A program made the translations under genes and the position numbers. From assembly GCF_947170395.1 (NCBI RefSeq), contig NZ_CAMVTE010000027.1, positions 1 through 32,337 of the forward strand: a stretch of DNA of 32,337 nt. Direction: 5' to 3'. Source of the DNA: an uncultured Methanobrevibacter sp. GTDB taxonomy: Archaea; Methanobacteriota; Methanobacteria; Methanobacteriales; Methanobacteriaceae. A model generated the notes under the pieces. It was not told where the DNA came from, searched no databases, and saw nothing but the letters and a program-made list of their open reading frames with translations. Of this stretch, positions 7,483 through 15,617 are shown piece by piece (within the stretch, counting starts at the first letter, position 1; each line of letters starts with the position of its first letter).

Positions 7483-8085
7483 CTATTCCCATTTTTCTAT
7501 TATTTTTTCTTCAAGTAATTCTTCTAAAATTTCTTCTACGTCGTTAGATTCTAATCTTAATTCATCTGAAATGTCCCAAGAGTCAATAATGTCGTGAGTT
7601 TTACAATATTGAATGATTTCTTCTTTTTGTTGTTTTTTAGGAATGTCTCTTAAAGTGATTTCTTTTTCAATTTCATAGTCAGTGTATGTGTTAAAATAGG
7701 CTGTCCTGGCCAATAAGTTAACTGTGCTGTTGCTATTCATTTTTACAGCATCTAAATTCTTGTTTTCTATTTCCGGAAAAAGAACAATGGTACTTACATA
7801 TTCATCCAAAATTGGTTGAATTTCTTTGTATATTCCATTAAAATTGTCTAAAATTCCATTAAAAAACATTTTTTCAGTAACATTGATGTTTACCAATAAT
7901 TTGGTATCATCGGTCCACTCTAATTTGTCACATAATTCTAGACTAACTTTTGAATTTGGAAAATAATTATTTAGAGGAGTTTCTATTGAATCAAGTAATT
8001 TTAGTGTAATTTTATTTGATTCAATGAATTTTTCAATTTTTTCAGGACATTTTAGTTCATATGTACTATTCAATTTTTTTAACAT
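7483..8085 (-). CDS. 200-residue acidic protein with possible C-terminal winged helix
   Basis: I cannot name a family. Residues 1-120 are mixed alpha/beta (for example SKVSLELCDKLEW and TKLLVNINVTEKMFF). The last 50 residues, IIQYCKTHDIIDSWDISDEL followed by a Val/Glu/Leu-rich helix and EKIIEKWE, look like a small winged-helix or HTH fold. The protein is acidic while its partner, 7 bp downstream, is basic, so the two may bind each other. A toxin-antitoxin or regulator-effector pair is one reading, but no catalytic motif supports it. The start at 8085 has GATGAG about six bases upstream. Confidence 0.7.
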   Translation of the reverse strand: MLKKLNSTYELKCPEKIEKFIESNKITLKLLDSIETPLNNYFPNSKVSLELCDKLEWTDDTKLLVNINVTEKMFFNGILDNFNGIYKEIQPILDEYVSTIVLFPEIENKNLDAVKMNSNSTVNLLARTAYFNTYTDYEIEKEITLRDIPKKQQKEEIIQYCKTHDIIDSWDISDELRLESNDVEEILEELLEEKIIEKWE

Positions 8086-8272
8086 AATCTCTCATCCATT
8101 GCTTTATATTGGTAAAATTGTTCTCACTTCGTAATATTGCTTTTAAAGCATATTAAATAAATTCTTTACATGAATAACGAGTATTATGTTTCTTATTATT
8201 TAAATAATTATCTAATACAATTTTTTTGAAGTAAATATTGATGTATGGTTGTTGTTTTTACTTGTGGTGGTG

Positions 8273-10171
8273 TTACAGTTTGGAATATTTTTCAATTCTA
8301 TAAATTAGTTCACGAACTATTCCGTCATTATTGGTCTTTTTAACTTTGCTTAATCTTTTCTGATATTTTGGAAGTCTTTTTAAGAAATTGGCTACTCTTT
8401 TAGCACTCATGACTTCATGATATTCTCCATAACCTAACTTCTGAACGTAAAATCCATTTAATGTTTGCTCAAAGTTTCCAATGGCCGGAACAGAGTATAT
8501 TGGTTTTTTGAGATGTATCGCTTCGGAAATGAATGTAAATCCTCCGTTACAAATAACTGCTTTTGCTGAGGCCAAATCATCATAGAATTCATCTTCGTTA
8601 AAGGATTTATAGGTTAAATTGCCATCGATTTCATCTTTATTAAATCCATAAACGATGAACTGTTCATTTTTAAGTGCTTTGAGTTTGCGAACAAGTTTTT
8701 CACTTTCACGGCTTGTCTGATAAACCACAATGTGATTTCCTTCACGTGGCTTTAACTTTAAGATGTCCTCCCGAATGATAGGGGGATAGATTACGGCATT
8801 TTTTCGAGGTTTTATTTTTGGGTAAAAAAAGCTGGTCAGTATATGTATTTTTGGATTGACGACATATGTTTTAATTACTCCCTTAGCCTTAAGCATTTCT
8901 CCGATATGATCTTTTGGATAGTCTATTTTGGTTTGTGTAATCATATGGATATTGTCCAGGCTGATTAAAGGTATGTTTCTAAGTTTTGAAACCATTGTTG
9001 CATATATTTCAAAATCGGTAACGATTACATCGGGTTTCAGTTGGCTTGCTTTTTTGTATAGATTTTCATATCCTACTTTGATGTTGGTCGGATTTCTTTT
9101 TATTGCATCCGCAAGGGTTTTTAGGTTGTTTACCTTATTGTTGATATATACTGTATTGAATCCGCCGATTTCATAAACATTGTCAAATTTGGAACTCAAG
9201 TATTCATATGCCCGGTCGCTTGAGAATATGTAAACGTCATATTTTTCCTTTATTCGCTCAACGATAACTCCAGTTCTTATTGCATGACCCATTCCTTCAC
9301 CACAAACACAGTAAAAGACAACTTTTTTGCTTCTTTTGCGATGTTGTGCTTTTACGCTTGTTCTTAGGGTATTGATTCTGTTCATTGAATTGTCATAGTT
9401 TTCCTTTATTTCGTTGATTTGCTCGGCTCTTTTTTCCAAATTTTTAAATCTTGATTTGGAAAGTCTTTTCTTTCCATGGTCAAAATTGTAGTCGAGTTCG
9501 CTGGCATCTGTTCTTTTTCCTAAAAAATCATTTACGGTACTTTTTCCATACTGTTGGATTAGCGTTTCAATTCCTTCCTCTTCAAGACGTCTTGTGGAAA
9601 CACCAATTTTTGCATTTCTAAGCACTCTAAAGCGTTCCTCTTTAGCCAACCTTTCAATATAATCAGTGTCTTCACCAAATGTCAGGGTTTCATCAAATCC
9701 TCCGCATTTTTCATGAAGTTCTCTTTTGGCTATTATCCCATAGCATCCTGCACCATGGGGCTTTATCTTTTCAACGCTGATCATGAAATAATTTGCAAAA
9801 TCGTGGAACAGCTTGTCTTCCACCTTATTGGACATAGGTTCCATTTGGGTTATTGCTATTCCAAGCCTTTCCATTCTAAATTCATATAAAACATTTCTCA
9901 GATATTCGTCAGTAAGTTTCAAATCAGAATCCAGAAACAGTAAATACTCACCTTTTGCAACGCTCGCACCATTATTCCTACCTACAGCCGGAAGTCCACC
10001 ATCAACAACTACACATCCGTATTCTTCAGCAATTTCTCTGGTTCTGTCTTTTGAGTTCGCATCAGCTACAATAATTTCATAGTCATCGAAATTTTGGCTT
10101 TTTATACTTTCAAGTAAAATTGGGAGGTATTCTTCCTCATTGTATGTAGGTATGATAATGCTGAATATCAT
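8273..10171 (-). CDS. Fused glycosyltransferase: GT2 domain plus MJ1255-like GT-B domain
   Basis: The protein is 632 residues and contains two glycosyltransferase folds. Residues 1-230 are a GT-A family 2 domain: FSIIIPTYNEEEYLP at the start, DXD motif Asp81-Ser-Asp83, and a later GEDTDYIERL acid motif. A charged helical linker (about 231-280) follows. Residues 282-632 resemble the MJ1255-type relatives of MurG/UGT enzymes, with FYCVCGEGMGHAIRTG (286-301) as the N-terminal glycine-rich loop and CNGGFTFISEAIHLKKP (541-557) as the donor-binding motif. There is no membrane span or signal. It probably builds a disaccharide or glycolipid in two steps; acceptor and donor are unknown. No Shine-Dalgarno precedes ATG 10171. 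Confidence 0.85.
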   Translation of the reverse strand: MIFSIIIPTYNEEEYLPILLESIKSQNFDDYEIIVADANSKDRTREIAEEYGCVVVDGGLPAVGRNNGASVAKGEYLLFLDSDLKLTDEYLRNVLYEFRMERLGIAITQMEPMSNKVEDKLFHDFANYFMISVEKIKPHGAGCYGIIAKRELHEKCGGFDETLTFGEDTDYIERLAKEERFRVLRNAKIGVSTRRLEEEGIETLIQQYGKSTVNDFLGKRTDASELDYNFDHGKKRLSKSRFKNLEKRAEQINEIKENYDNSMNRINTLRTSVKAQHRKRSKKVVFYCVCGEGMGHAIRTGVIVERIKEKYDVYIFSSDRAYEYLSSKFDNVYEIGGFNTVYINNKVNNLKTLADAIKRNPTNIKVGYENLYKKASQLKPDVIVTDFEIYATMVSKLRNIPLISLDNIHMITQTKIDYPKDHIGEMLKAKGVIKTYVVNPKIHILTSFFYPKIKPRKNAVIYPPIIREDILKLKPREGNHIVVYQTSRESEKLVRKLKALKNEQFIVYGFNKDEIDGNLTYKSFNEDEFYDDLASAKAVICNGGFTFISEAIHLKKPIYSVPAIGNFEQTLNGFYVQKLGYGEYHEVMSAKRVANFLKRLPKYQKRLSKVKKTNNDGIVRELIYRIEKYSKL

Positions 10172-10398
10172 AGTTAAAAATTTATTTTATAAACTAATAA
10201 ATCTTTTCAAAAAATGTCAGATTTTTGATTTGAGGCGTTTTTTCTAATTATCTGGGAAGAAATTTTTTTCCAAGACAACATTTTTTTTGATAATTTTCAC
10301 ATTTTTAAAAAATTCGCCGTTTGTAAATATCATAGATTTTATTTGTTGGTTTTAAAAAATATTGATTAACATTTTCAGATTTTTTGAAAAAATTATTT
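10172..10398. other. AT-rich intergenic region upstream of the glycosyltransferase
   Basis: This region holds the promoter of the glycosyltransferase gene at its left edge. A TATA-like element at 10185-10205 lies close enough to the ATG to suggest a leaderless or very short leader mRNA. Many T- and A-runs follow. No gene or RNA fold is visible. Confidence 0.4.
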
Positions 10399-10584
10399 TC
10401 AATATTCACTTTCCATTTTAGCTTGATATTGCTCAGTTACTGTATGAAAATTCTCGCCTAGTAAATGAGGATTTTCAATATGTTCTTGATTTGTCAAGCT
10501 TGATGATTTTATTTTTTTAATTGAAGAATGAATATGGTTTATATTGTTAAAATAAATATTATTATCGGTTATTTTTAAATACAT
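10399..10584 (-). CDS. Doubtful 61-residue ORF downstream of EamA gene
   Basis: This is a weak call. The ORF encodes 61 polar residues (begins MYLKITDNNIYFNNINHIHS) with natural-looking Asn/Ile/Ser use for this genome, and matches no family I know. It lies 39 bp after the EamA stop on the same strand and in the same frame. A good GAGGTG lies 20-30 bases too far upstream of the ATG to serve it. The open frame extends up to that site without another standard start codon. It may be a decayed gene or chance. Confidence 0.3.
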   Translation of the reverse strand: MYLKITDNNIYFNNINHIHSSIKKIKSSSLTNQEHIENPHLLGENFHTVTEQYQAKMESEY

Positions 10585-10623
10585 TGGTTGTGATACATTT
10601 ACAGTTGAAATGCACCTCTCTCT

Positions 10624-11517
10624 TTAGTTTTCAATTTCACTTTCTTTTCTTGACAGCATCATCATTGCAATGATACTTAAGATAAAACCGCAAAACATCA
10701 GCGCTGTCGGTACTTCAGAATATATCAAAAATCCAAACATCAATGCAGCAAAGGGTTCTGCTCCCGAAAGCAAAATTGAAGAGGTTCCGGAGTCGATATA
10801 TTTCAGACTCAAGGTTGAAAAGATATATGGGAGTGCAAATGAAAATGTGGAGTGCAGTATTAAAAACAGTATTGTTAATGTCGGATTGATTGAAACAAAC
10901 TCGCCAATCTGGCTGAAATCTGTAAAGGGGGTTAAAGCGATTGAAATGAAAACAACGGAATAAATCAAAATGGTATATGTATGGTTTCCACATTCAATTG
11001 ATTTTTTTGAAGCCATAAGATATACTGCCCAGAACAGTCCCGCTCCAATTCCTGAAACTATTCCAAATATTGGAATTGAAGTTAAACTGTCTTCCAAAAC
11101 TCCTGTCATAAGCAGACATCCGAATATTGCCAATACCATGCAAATTAGCTTTTTGGATGTGATTTTTTCACCGAAAAGAAGGTATGCAAATATAAGTACA
11201 AAAATTGGTGCCAGTGACAGCAGAACTGCTGCAAGGGACAATGGAATTGTGTTCATTGACTCGTTGTAACATAAATTCAGCCCTATGATGCATATTGCAC
11301 AGATTATGAATAGGGGGATGTCAGATAAATCTATCTTGATTAATTGCCTGTCGGTTAAAAGTATTGCCATTAATATGGGGATTATGGCTATTGAAAACCT
11401 TAAAAAAAGAAGTGTGGTTGCATCGATTCCATTTTGGGTTAAAGTGCGCACAAATATTCCGCTTGACCCAAACATCACTCCCGCCAGGATCGGTAAAATT
11501 AAATAAAGTTTCTTCAT
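10624..11517 (-). CDS. EamA/DMT-family transporter
   Basis: The protein is 297 residues from the start chosen here. It has about ten hydrophobic helices in two EamA repeats, including GVMFGSSGIFVRTLTQNG at the start of repeat 1 and SGIGAGLFWAVYLMASKK at the start of repeat 2. The ends of the repeats show AAVLLSLAPIFVLIFAYLLF and SILLSGAEPFAALMFGFLIY, the family's characteristic helices. Substrates of the family are metabolites or amino acids, and none can be assigned here. A longer frame from 11568 is open but overlaps the upstream gene. MKKLYLILPILAG at 11517 gives the usual family length and a 7-bp gap after the preceding gene, so the two are probably cotranscribed. Confidence 0.9.
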   Translation of the reverse strand: MKKLYLILPILAGVMFGSSGIFVRTLTQNGIDATTLLFLRFSIAIIPILMAILLTDRQLIKIDLSDIPLFIICAICIIGLNLCYNESMNTIPLSLAAVLLSLAPIFVLIFAYLLFGEKITSKKLICMVLAIFGCLLMTGVLEDSLTSIPIFGIVSGIGAGLFWAVYLMASKKSIECGNHTYTILIYSVVFISIALTPFTDFSQIGEFVSINPTLTILFLILHSTFSFALPYIFSTLSLKYIDSGTSSILLSGAEPFAALMFGFLIYSEVPTALMFCGFILSIIAMMMLSRKESEIEN

Positions 11518-11524
11518 TGTATCA

Positions 11525-12607
11525 TCATAAATATGAATAGATGTTCCATGAAACGGTATAATACTCACAGGAATTGTTCAGAGGAGTCTTCAGGTCATTT
11601 AAAAGTTGCATTTCGTTATATGAGGAATCAATTTTATAAACTGTTTTATTTAAACCGGTTTGATTTTCATGACTTATTGATTCGACATTGATGTTTGCCA
11701 AATCAATGTCTTGGGTGGGATTTGCAACTTCTACAGTATAATAATCCGGTTCTGCCCCAGCAAAAGCCACAGTAAAGCGTAATAATACGAATAAAATCAC
11801 AACAAAATAAATTAAGCATCGGTTAAATATTAATCTTGTTTTGCTGAAGTTTCGATTTTTGTAAACCGGAGGGTTCTTTTTGTTTTCTGTAAGTAATTTT
11901 TCATCTTTCAGTACTTTCCCAACAATGTAATTTATGTAATAACCGTTTCTATATATCAGGTAAAGTCCAAAGAGTCCGACATAAGAGGGTGTTGCAAACA
12001 TGCCTCCGTCTATGATTCCAATAATCAGGCAACTTGAAAAGAAAGCAAGCAATAAATTTATACACCATGGTCTTTTTTGACTTGCTAGGACAATGGTCAT
12101 GACTAGTATTGGAATGAGTAAAATTACTAAAAAACTGAAACTTGGAAGGTACTGATATAGACCAACGCCTGTGTTAATGCCACTTCCAATAAAAGGTCCA
12201 ATTATCTGAGTTAAAACCTCTCCTAAAATGGACTTTAATAGGTGAGTATGCAAAATGCTTGTAGTACTCATTGTGCTAGTCATAGATGCAAAAATAGTGT
12301 TAAGCTTAATGCCCATTTGCAGCCTAAAGAGGACTTCCAAAAATATTCCTAAAACTAATGTTACAAAACCAATCACTATTGAAATCTTCAGGTATTTGGT
12401 TGTGTCAATATCCTTTTCAATTACCTGAGACAGTATTAAAAATAATCCTAACAGTCCAAAAAAGATAATGTCCTTTCCTTTTGATGATCCCATCAGGAAT
12501 AAATATGTAATTGGTCTTATGATTGGAGTTAATGCATCGGTGATGAAGATTACACCAGCAAATAATATAAATAGAATTCCAATCAGGATAGTTTTATTAA
12601 GTTTCAT
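11525..12607 (-). CDS. Multi-pass membrane protein with short exterior tail, unknown function
   Basis: The protein is 360 residues from ATG 12607; a TTG two codons earlier is also open. Seven or so hydrophobic segments occupy about 1-225. A charged loop (KDEKLLTENKKNPPVYKNRN) is followed by one more span at about 267-290. The last 70 residues are a soluble tail with Asn-rich, sequon-like sites, probably outside the cell. I do not recognise the family and it may be restricted to Methanobacteriales. No Shine-Dalgarno is present, and a TATA element about 26 bp upstream fits a leaderless mRNA. It lies 7 bp before the EamA gene and divergent from the TauE gene. Confidence 0.75.
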   Translation of the reverse strand: MKLNKTILIGILFILFAGVIFITDALTPIIRPITYLFLMGSSKGKDIIFFGLLGLFLILSQVIEKDIDTTKYLKISIVIGFVTLVLGIFLEVLFRLQMGIKLNTIFASMTSTMSTTSILHTHLLKSILGEVLTQIIGPFIGSGINTGVGLYQYLPSFSFLVILLIPILVMTIVLASQKRPWCINLLLAFFSSCLIIGIIDGGMFATPSYVGLFGLYLIYRNGYYINYIVGKVLKDEKLLTENKKNPPVYKNRNFSKTRLIFNRCLIYFVVILFVLLRFTVAFAGAEPDYYTVEVANPTQDIDLANINVESISHENQTGLNKTVYKIDSSYNEMQLLNDLKTPLNNSCEYYTVSWNIYSYL

Positions 12608-12639
12608 TAACAATAATTTAATATTAATACTTTAAATAA
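12608..12639. promoter_or_regulatory. Compact divergent promoter, 32 bp between start codons
   Basis: Only 32 bp separate ATG 12607 (minus) from ATG 12640 (plus). TTTAAATA (12631-12638) is placed about 26 bp before the minus start. The AT block around 12617-12626 is placed about 26 bp before the plus starts (12640, 12643 or 12649). Neither gene has a Shine-Dalgarno, so both mRNAs are probably leaderless and their TATA boxes interlock. Confidence 0.5.
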
Positions 12640-13458
12640 ATGATGTTTATGTTTCCAATCGAATATTTCATAGGTTTAATTTTAATAGGTATCTGTGCAG
12701 GATTTGCATCCGGCCTTTTAGGTGTGGGTGGGGGATTTTTAATTGTTCCTCTCCAATACTTTCTGTTAAAGTATATTGGGGTCGAACCTGGTTTGGCTAT
12801 TTTAATTTCATTTGGTACAAGCTTGGCCATTATCGTTCCAACATCTCTAAGCGGTGCTTATAGACATTCCAAAAACTTGGATGATATTGTTAAACCAGGG
12901 ATTCGTTTGGGTATTTTTGGAATAATTGGCGGTGCGATTGGAGGATTTGTAGCCTCAGGACTTCCTTCAAGAGTTTTGGAAATAATCTTTGGATGTTTAT
13001 TGCTTTTTATAACCCTCAAAAATATCGTTGATATCAACAAGGAAAGGGAAGATGCCAGAATTCCATTCAATTTGCTTACAACAGCAATTATCGGTCTTTT
13101 GGTTGGTTTTTCATCAGGTCTGTTGGGTGTTGGTGGAGGAGTATTTTTAATTGCAATATTGACTGCACTTTTGGGTTTTTCACTAATAGAAGCTATCGGA
13201 ACATCTTCTGTTTTTATTTGCCTAACTGCAATTGGCGGATTTTTATCGTATGTTGTATCCGGATGGGGAGTTTCGACATTTCCGTACTCAATTGGCTATG
13301 TCAGCATTATTAATTTTATTTTAATAGCCTGTTTTTCAGTTCCAATGGCATCATTGGGCGCTAAAATGGCCCATAAGGTTCCGCAAAAGAAATTAAAAAT
13401 AGTATTTTCCATTCTTGTGTTCTATATGGCATTGAAAATGTTGGGTGTTCTGCCTTAA
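12640..13458 (+). CDS. TauE/SafE (COG0730) membrane permease
   Basis: The protein is 272 residues with about eight helices in two homologous halves. Each half carries the family signature: GFASGLLGVGGGFLIVPLQY (about 20-39) and GFSSGLLGVGGGVFLIAIL (about 154-172). The family exports or imports sulfur-containing or organic anions such as sulfite, taurine-derived sulfoacetate or sulfonates. The substrate here is open. Three Met codons crowd the start (12640, 12643, 12649). Lack of a Shine-Dalgarno and the position of the TATA block suggest leaderless translation from any of them. The gene is followed at once by a bidirectional hairpin terminator. Confidence 0.9.
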   Translation: MMFMFPIEYFIGLILIGICAGFASGLLGVGGGFLIVPLQYFLLKYIGVEPGLAILISFGTSLAIIVPTSLSGAYRHSKNLDDIVKPGIRLGIFGIIGGAIGGFVASGLPSRVLEIIFGCLLLFITLKNIVDINKEREDARIPFNLLTTAIIGLLVGFSSGLLGVGGGVFLIAILTALLGFSLIEAIGTSSVFICLTAIGGFLSYVVSGWGVSTFPYSIGYVSIINFILIACFSVPMASLGAKMAHKVPQKKLKIVFSILVFYMALKMLGVLP

Positions 13459-13468
13459 AAAAATTAGA

Positions 13469-13494
13469 TTTTTGAGCAATATCTTGCTCAAAAA
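13469..13494. terminator. Bidirectional hairpin terminator
   Basis: TTTTTGAGCAA (13469-13479) and TTGCTCAAAAA (13484-13494) form a perfect 11-bp stem with a 4-base loop between two convergent genes. Read either way the stem ends in a T-run, so it can terminate transcription from both sides. Confidence 0.7.
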
Positions 13495-13497
13495 CGT

Positions 13498-14694
13498 TTA
13501 TTCATCTTTTTTTAGAAGGTATTTTCTTGAGATGTTTTTGAAACTGAAACTTGGGTCGTTTGTTTTGTAGTAAACCCAACCTTCACGGATGCGGTCAGTT
13601 TGACCTTCACATACGCTGGAATCGTAGTTTCCATCAGCGGTCTTTTTGAATTCTTCAAAATCATCAGGAAGAATATAGGTCATGCTTTCAATCGGCACAC
13701 TTTCCATATCGTAAATGTCCCAGTATTTTTTAGCTTCCCTTATGTCAAATACGCCTTTTTCACTATCAATCATATGGAAACAGAACAAGTGATTTTCATG
13801 TAATCCCTGCGGATTTCCCTGAATTTTCGGTCCACAGATTTCACCCTGCCAGCAAACATATTTGCAGTCCTTGTTTTGCTTAAGGTAGTCCTCCAGATTT
13901 TCTTCAATTTCATATTTCTCGGCCATTTCCCAGTAGTAGTCATTTGAATCAACCAATGGGTCATCATCCTTTCTGAATATTCTCATATTTCTGGAGCACA
14001 CATAAAATTCATATTCAGTTTTTATAAAACTTGATTTCACTTTTTCAAGGATATATGTTGCTGAAGAGCCGTCACATTTTTGTGTTCTGATAAATGGAGT
14101 TTTATCCTTCAGTATTTCAGGCATATTCTCGCAACGTTCCTGATCAGTTTTTGAAATGTAGTCAAATTTGGTTGGGAAACGCTTGCTGACATCCTTTGGA
14201 GTGCCGAATAGATAAAACATTAAATCTTTCCCCCAGGATCTCTTCATTAACCATTTTGCCCAAGAACTTTCAAATATTTCATTTGAAGCCTCTTCAATCT
14301 CGTTTGGACCATCACTTTTTCGCCTTTGATCATCAGGGTTTGAATATTTGATTTCAAGTAATTCAGTTACGTCAGTGCCTTCCTGTTTTGGAATTTCAAC
14401 ATCGAAGAAATCTACAGGCAGTGCAAGGCCCTGTGAAATAACATTGAATTTTCCAAGTTTCATTGTTTTAATTTTGAATTTTTTTGCTCGGAGAAATTCA
14501 GACCATTCCTTTTCCGGGACTTTTGAGTCGATTTCAATATATACACAATGGTCACCTTCCTTGAATTCTCCAATTTTAGCAATGCATGTCCATCCGAGAA
14601 CTCCAATAAGTTCAATATTGTCTGCTCCCTCGATAGGTTTGATCCATGCTACTTTTTCAACATGTGCTAAGGAACGCTTTCCATCGATAATCAT
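13498..14694 (-). CDS. RNA ligase, DRB0094 (Rnl5) type
   Basis: The protein is 398 residues. An N-terminal OB-like domain (about 1-115) is followed by a nucleotidyltransferase ligase domain. All adenylyltransferase motifs are visible: motif I TQKCDGSSATY with Lys206 as the expected AMP-linked lysine, motif III around CWQGEICGPKIQGN (Glu285), motif IV EGWVYYK (371-377), and motif V FKNISRKYLLK (385-395). The domain order and motifs match the Deinococcus DRB0094 ligase, which seals 3'-OH/5'-phosphate nicks on RNA-containing duplexes. The gene follows the RlaP-type gene by 12 bp, with GGTGA at 14699-14703 as ribosome-binding site. Together they form an RNA-repair operon (inference from a known association). 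Confidence 0.9.
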   Translation of the reverse strand: MIIDGKRSLAHVEKVAWIKPIEGADNIELIGVLGWTCIAKIGEFKEGDHCVYIEIDSKVPEKEWSEFLRAKKFKIKTMKLGKFNVISQGLALPVDFFDVEIPKQEGTDVTELLEIKYSNPDDQRRKSDGPNEIEEASNEIFESSWAKWLMKRSWGKDLMFYLFGTPKDVSKRFPTKFDYISKTDQERCENMPEILKDKTPFIRTQKCDGSSATYILEKVKSSFIKTEYEFYVCSRNMRIFRKDDDPLVDSNDYYWEMAEKYEIEENLEDYLKQNKDCKYVCWQGEICGPKIQGNPQGLHENHLFCFHMIDSEKGVFDIREAKKYWDIYDMESVPIESMTYILPDDFEEFKKTADGNYDSSVCEGQTDRIREGWVYYKTNDPSFSFKNISRKYLLKKDE

Positions 14695-14706
14695 TTTTTC
14701 ACCTTG

Positions 14707-15492
14707 TTATAATAATATTTCTCTTAATCTCTTGTTAAAAATTTCTATGTCTGGCAACTCTTCTATTTTTGGTTTGTCTGCTTTTAGGATTTCAAGGTAA
14801 GTTACAATGAAATGGGTAATATTTTCTATACCTCTTTCATCAGGTTTACTTTTCTCGCAGTTGCTTTTATAATAGCTTATCAACATCAGTATGTCTGCAA
14901 ATAACCTTGTTCCCATGCGGTCGTCATCAATGAAGTATTTCATCAGTTCATCGATTTCGATTGGCGCATCATTGCCGTCATCCAGAACAATCCATGCAAG
15001 AATGCATCTGATTGCATAGAGATATGTCTTGGTTACCTTTTTTGTCATTTCGTTTTCCTTTCCGATGACGTTTCGCCTCCAATTGTTGTATGCAAGACTT
15101 CCATAATGATATTTTAAAGTTATTTTATTAAATTCCGGTAAGTTATTTAGGAAATCACAATCTCCGCGATAAACATTTTTTTGTTTTATCCATTCTCTTA
15201 AGTTTGGATTGCTTTTCCAATGCAGATGAAGGACTTTTGTAATATCCCAACCAACAAAATCCAGCTCTCCATCAAAGTAATCTATAGTGTCCTTTTTGGA
15301 GTTGATTGTCAAATAATCTTTTAGGGGTCTTTTAAAGATAAATCTCACGTCATAATCCGATTCATCATTGTTGAACCCCCATCCACGACTTCCCGCTTCG
15401 ATGCAATAGAGGATTTCAACTCCATATTCCTTTTCGATTTTATCCAGCTGTTGATTGATGTAGTCGAACATTTCTGCTGTAACGTTTTCCAT
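14707..15492 (-). CDS. RlaP-type nucleotidyltransferase (pol beta fold), RNA-repair partner
   Basis: The protein is 261 residues. The pol-beta signature is AGSRGWGFNNDESDYDVRFI (33-52), with Gly34-Ser35 and the metal-binding Asp46 and Asp48. A third likely acid is Asp78 in GELDFVGWD. The all-helical C-terminal half (about 110-250) resembles that of the PF10127/COG3541 group named RlaP for its association with RNA ligases. The expected role is to add nucleotides to, or repair, a damaged RNA end before ligation (inference). It is the first gene of the operon: GGTGAT at 15496-15501 and a TATA-like element at 15533-15542 place it under its own promoter, divergent from the YitT-type gene. Confidence 0.85.
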   Translation of the reverse strand: MENVTAEMFDYINQQLDKIEKEYGVEILYCIEAGSRGWGFNNDESDYDVRFIFKRPLKDYLTINSKKDTIDYFDGELDFVGWDITKVLHLHWKSNPNLREWIKQKNVYRGDCDFLNNLPEFNKITLKYHYGSLAYNNWRRNVIGKENEMTKKVTKTYLYAIRCILAWIVLDDGNDAPIEIDELMKYFIDDDRMGTRLFADILMLISYYKSNCEKSKPDERGIENITHFIVTYLEILKADKPKIEELPDIEIFNKRLREILL

Positions 15493-15617
15493 TCAATCAC
15501 CTTTTTCTTTTTGTTTTAACTTTATTTTAATTACATATAAATTACTTAAAGCATTTTATTTGGTTAAGGTTTCATTAAGTTTATATTTGGGTTTGGAGTT
15601 ATTAATTATATTGAATT
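15493..15617. promoter_or_regulatory. Divergent promoters of RNA-repair operon and YitT-type gene
   Basis: On minus, ACATATAAAT (plus-strand reading, 15533-15542) is the likely TATA box and would start the mRNA near 15510, with GGTGAT at 15496-15501. On plus, the TTTATATTT element at about 15580-15588 would start transcription near 15609, giving a leader of about ten bases without a Shine-Dalgarno. No shared palindromic operator was seen. Confidence 0.5.

Noticed and set aside
8139..8149. 11-base palindrome GCTTTTAAAGC upstream of the 200-residue gene
   Set aside because: Short and AT-rich; expected by chance in this composition, and I see no second copy nearby.
11518..11568. 17-residue N-terminal extension of the EamA transporter
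   Set aside because: It overlaps the upstream gene and is hydrophilic. MKKLYLILPILAG at 11517 is the normal family start.
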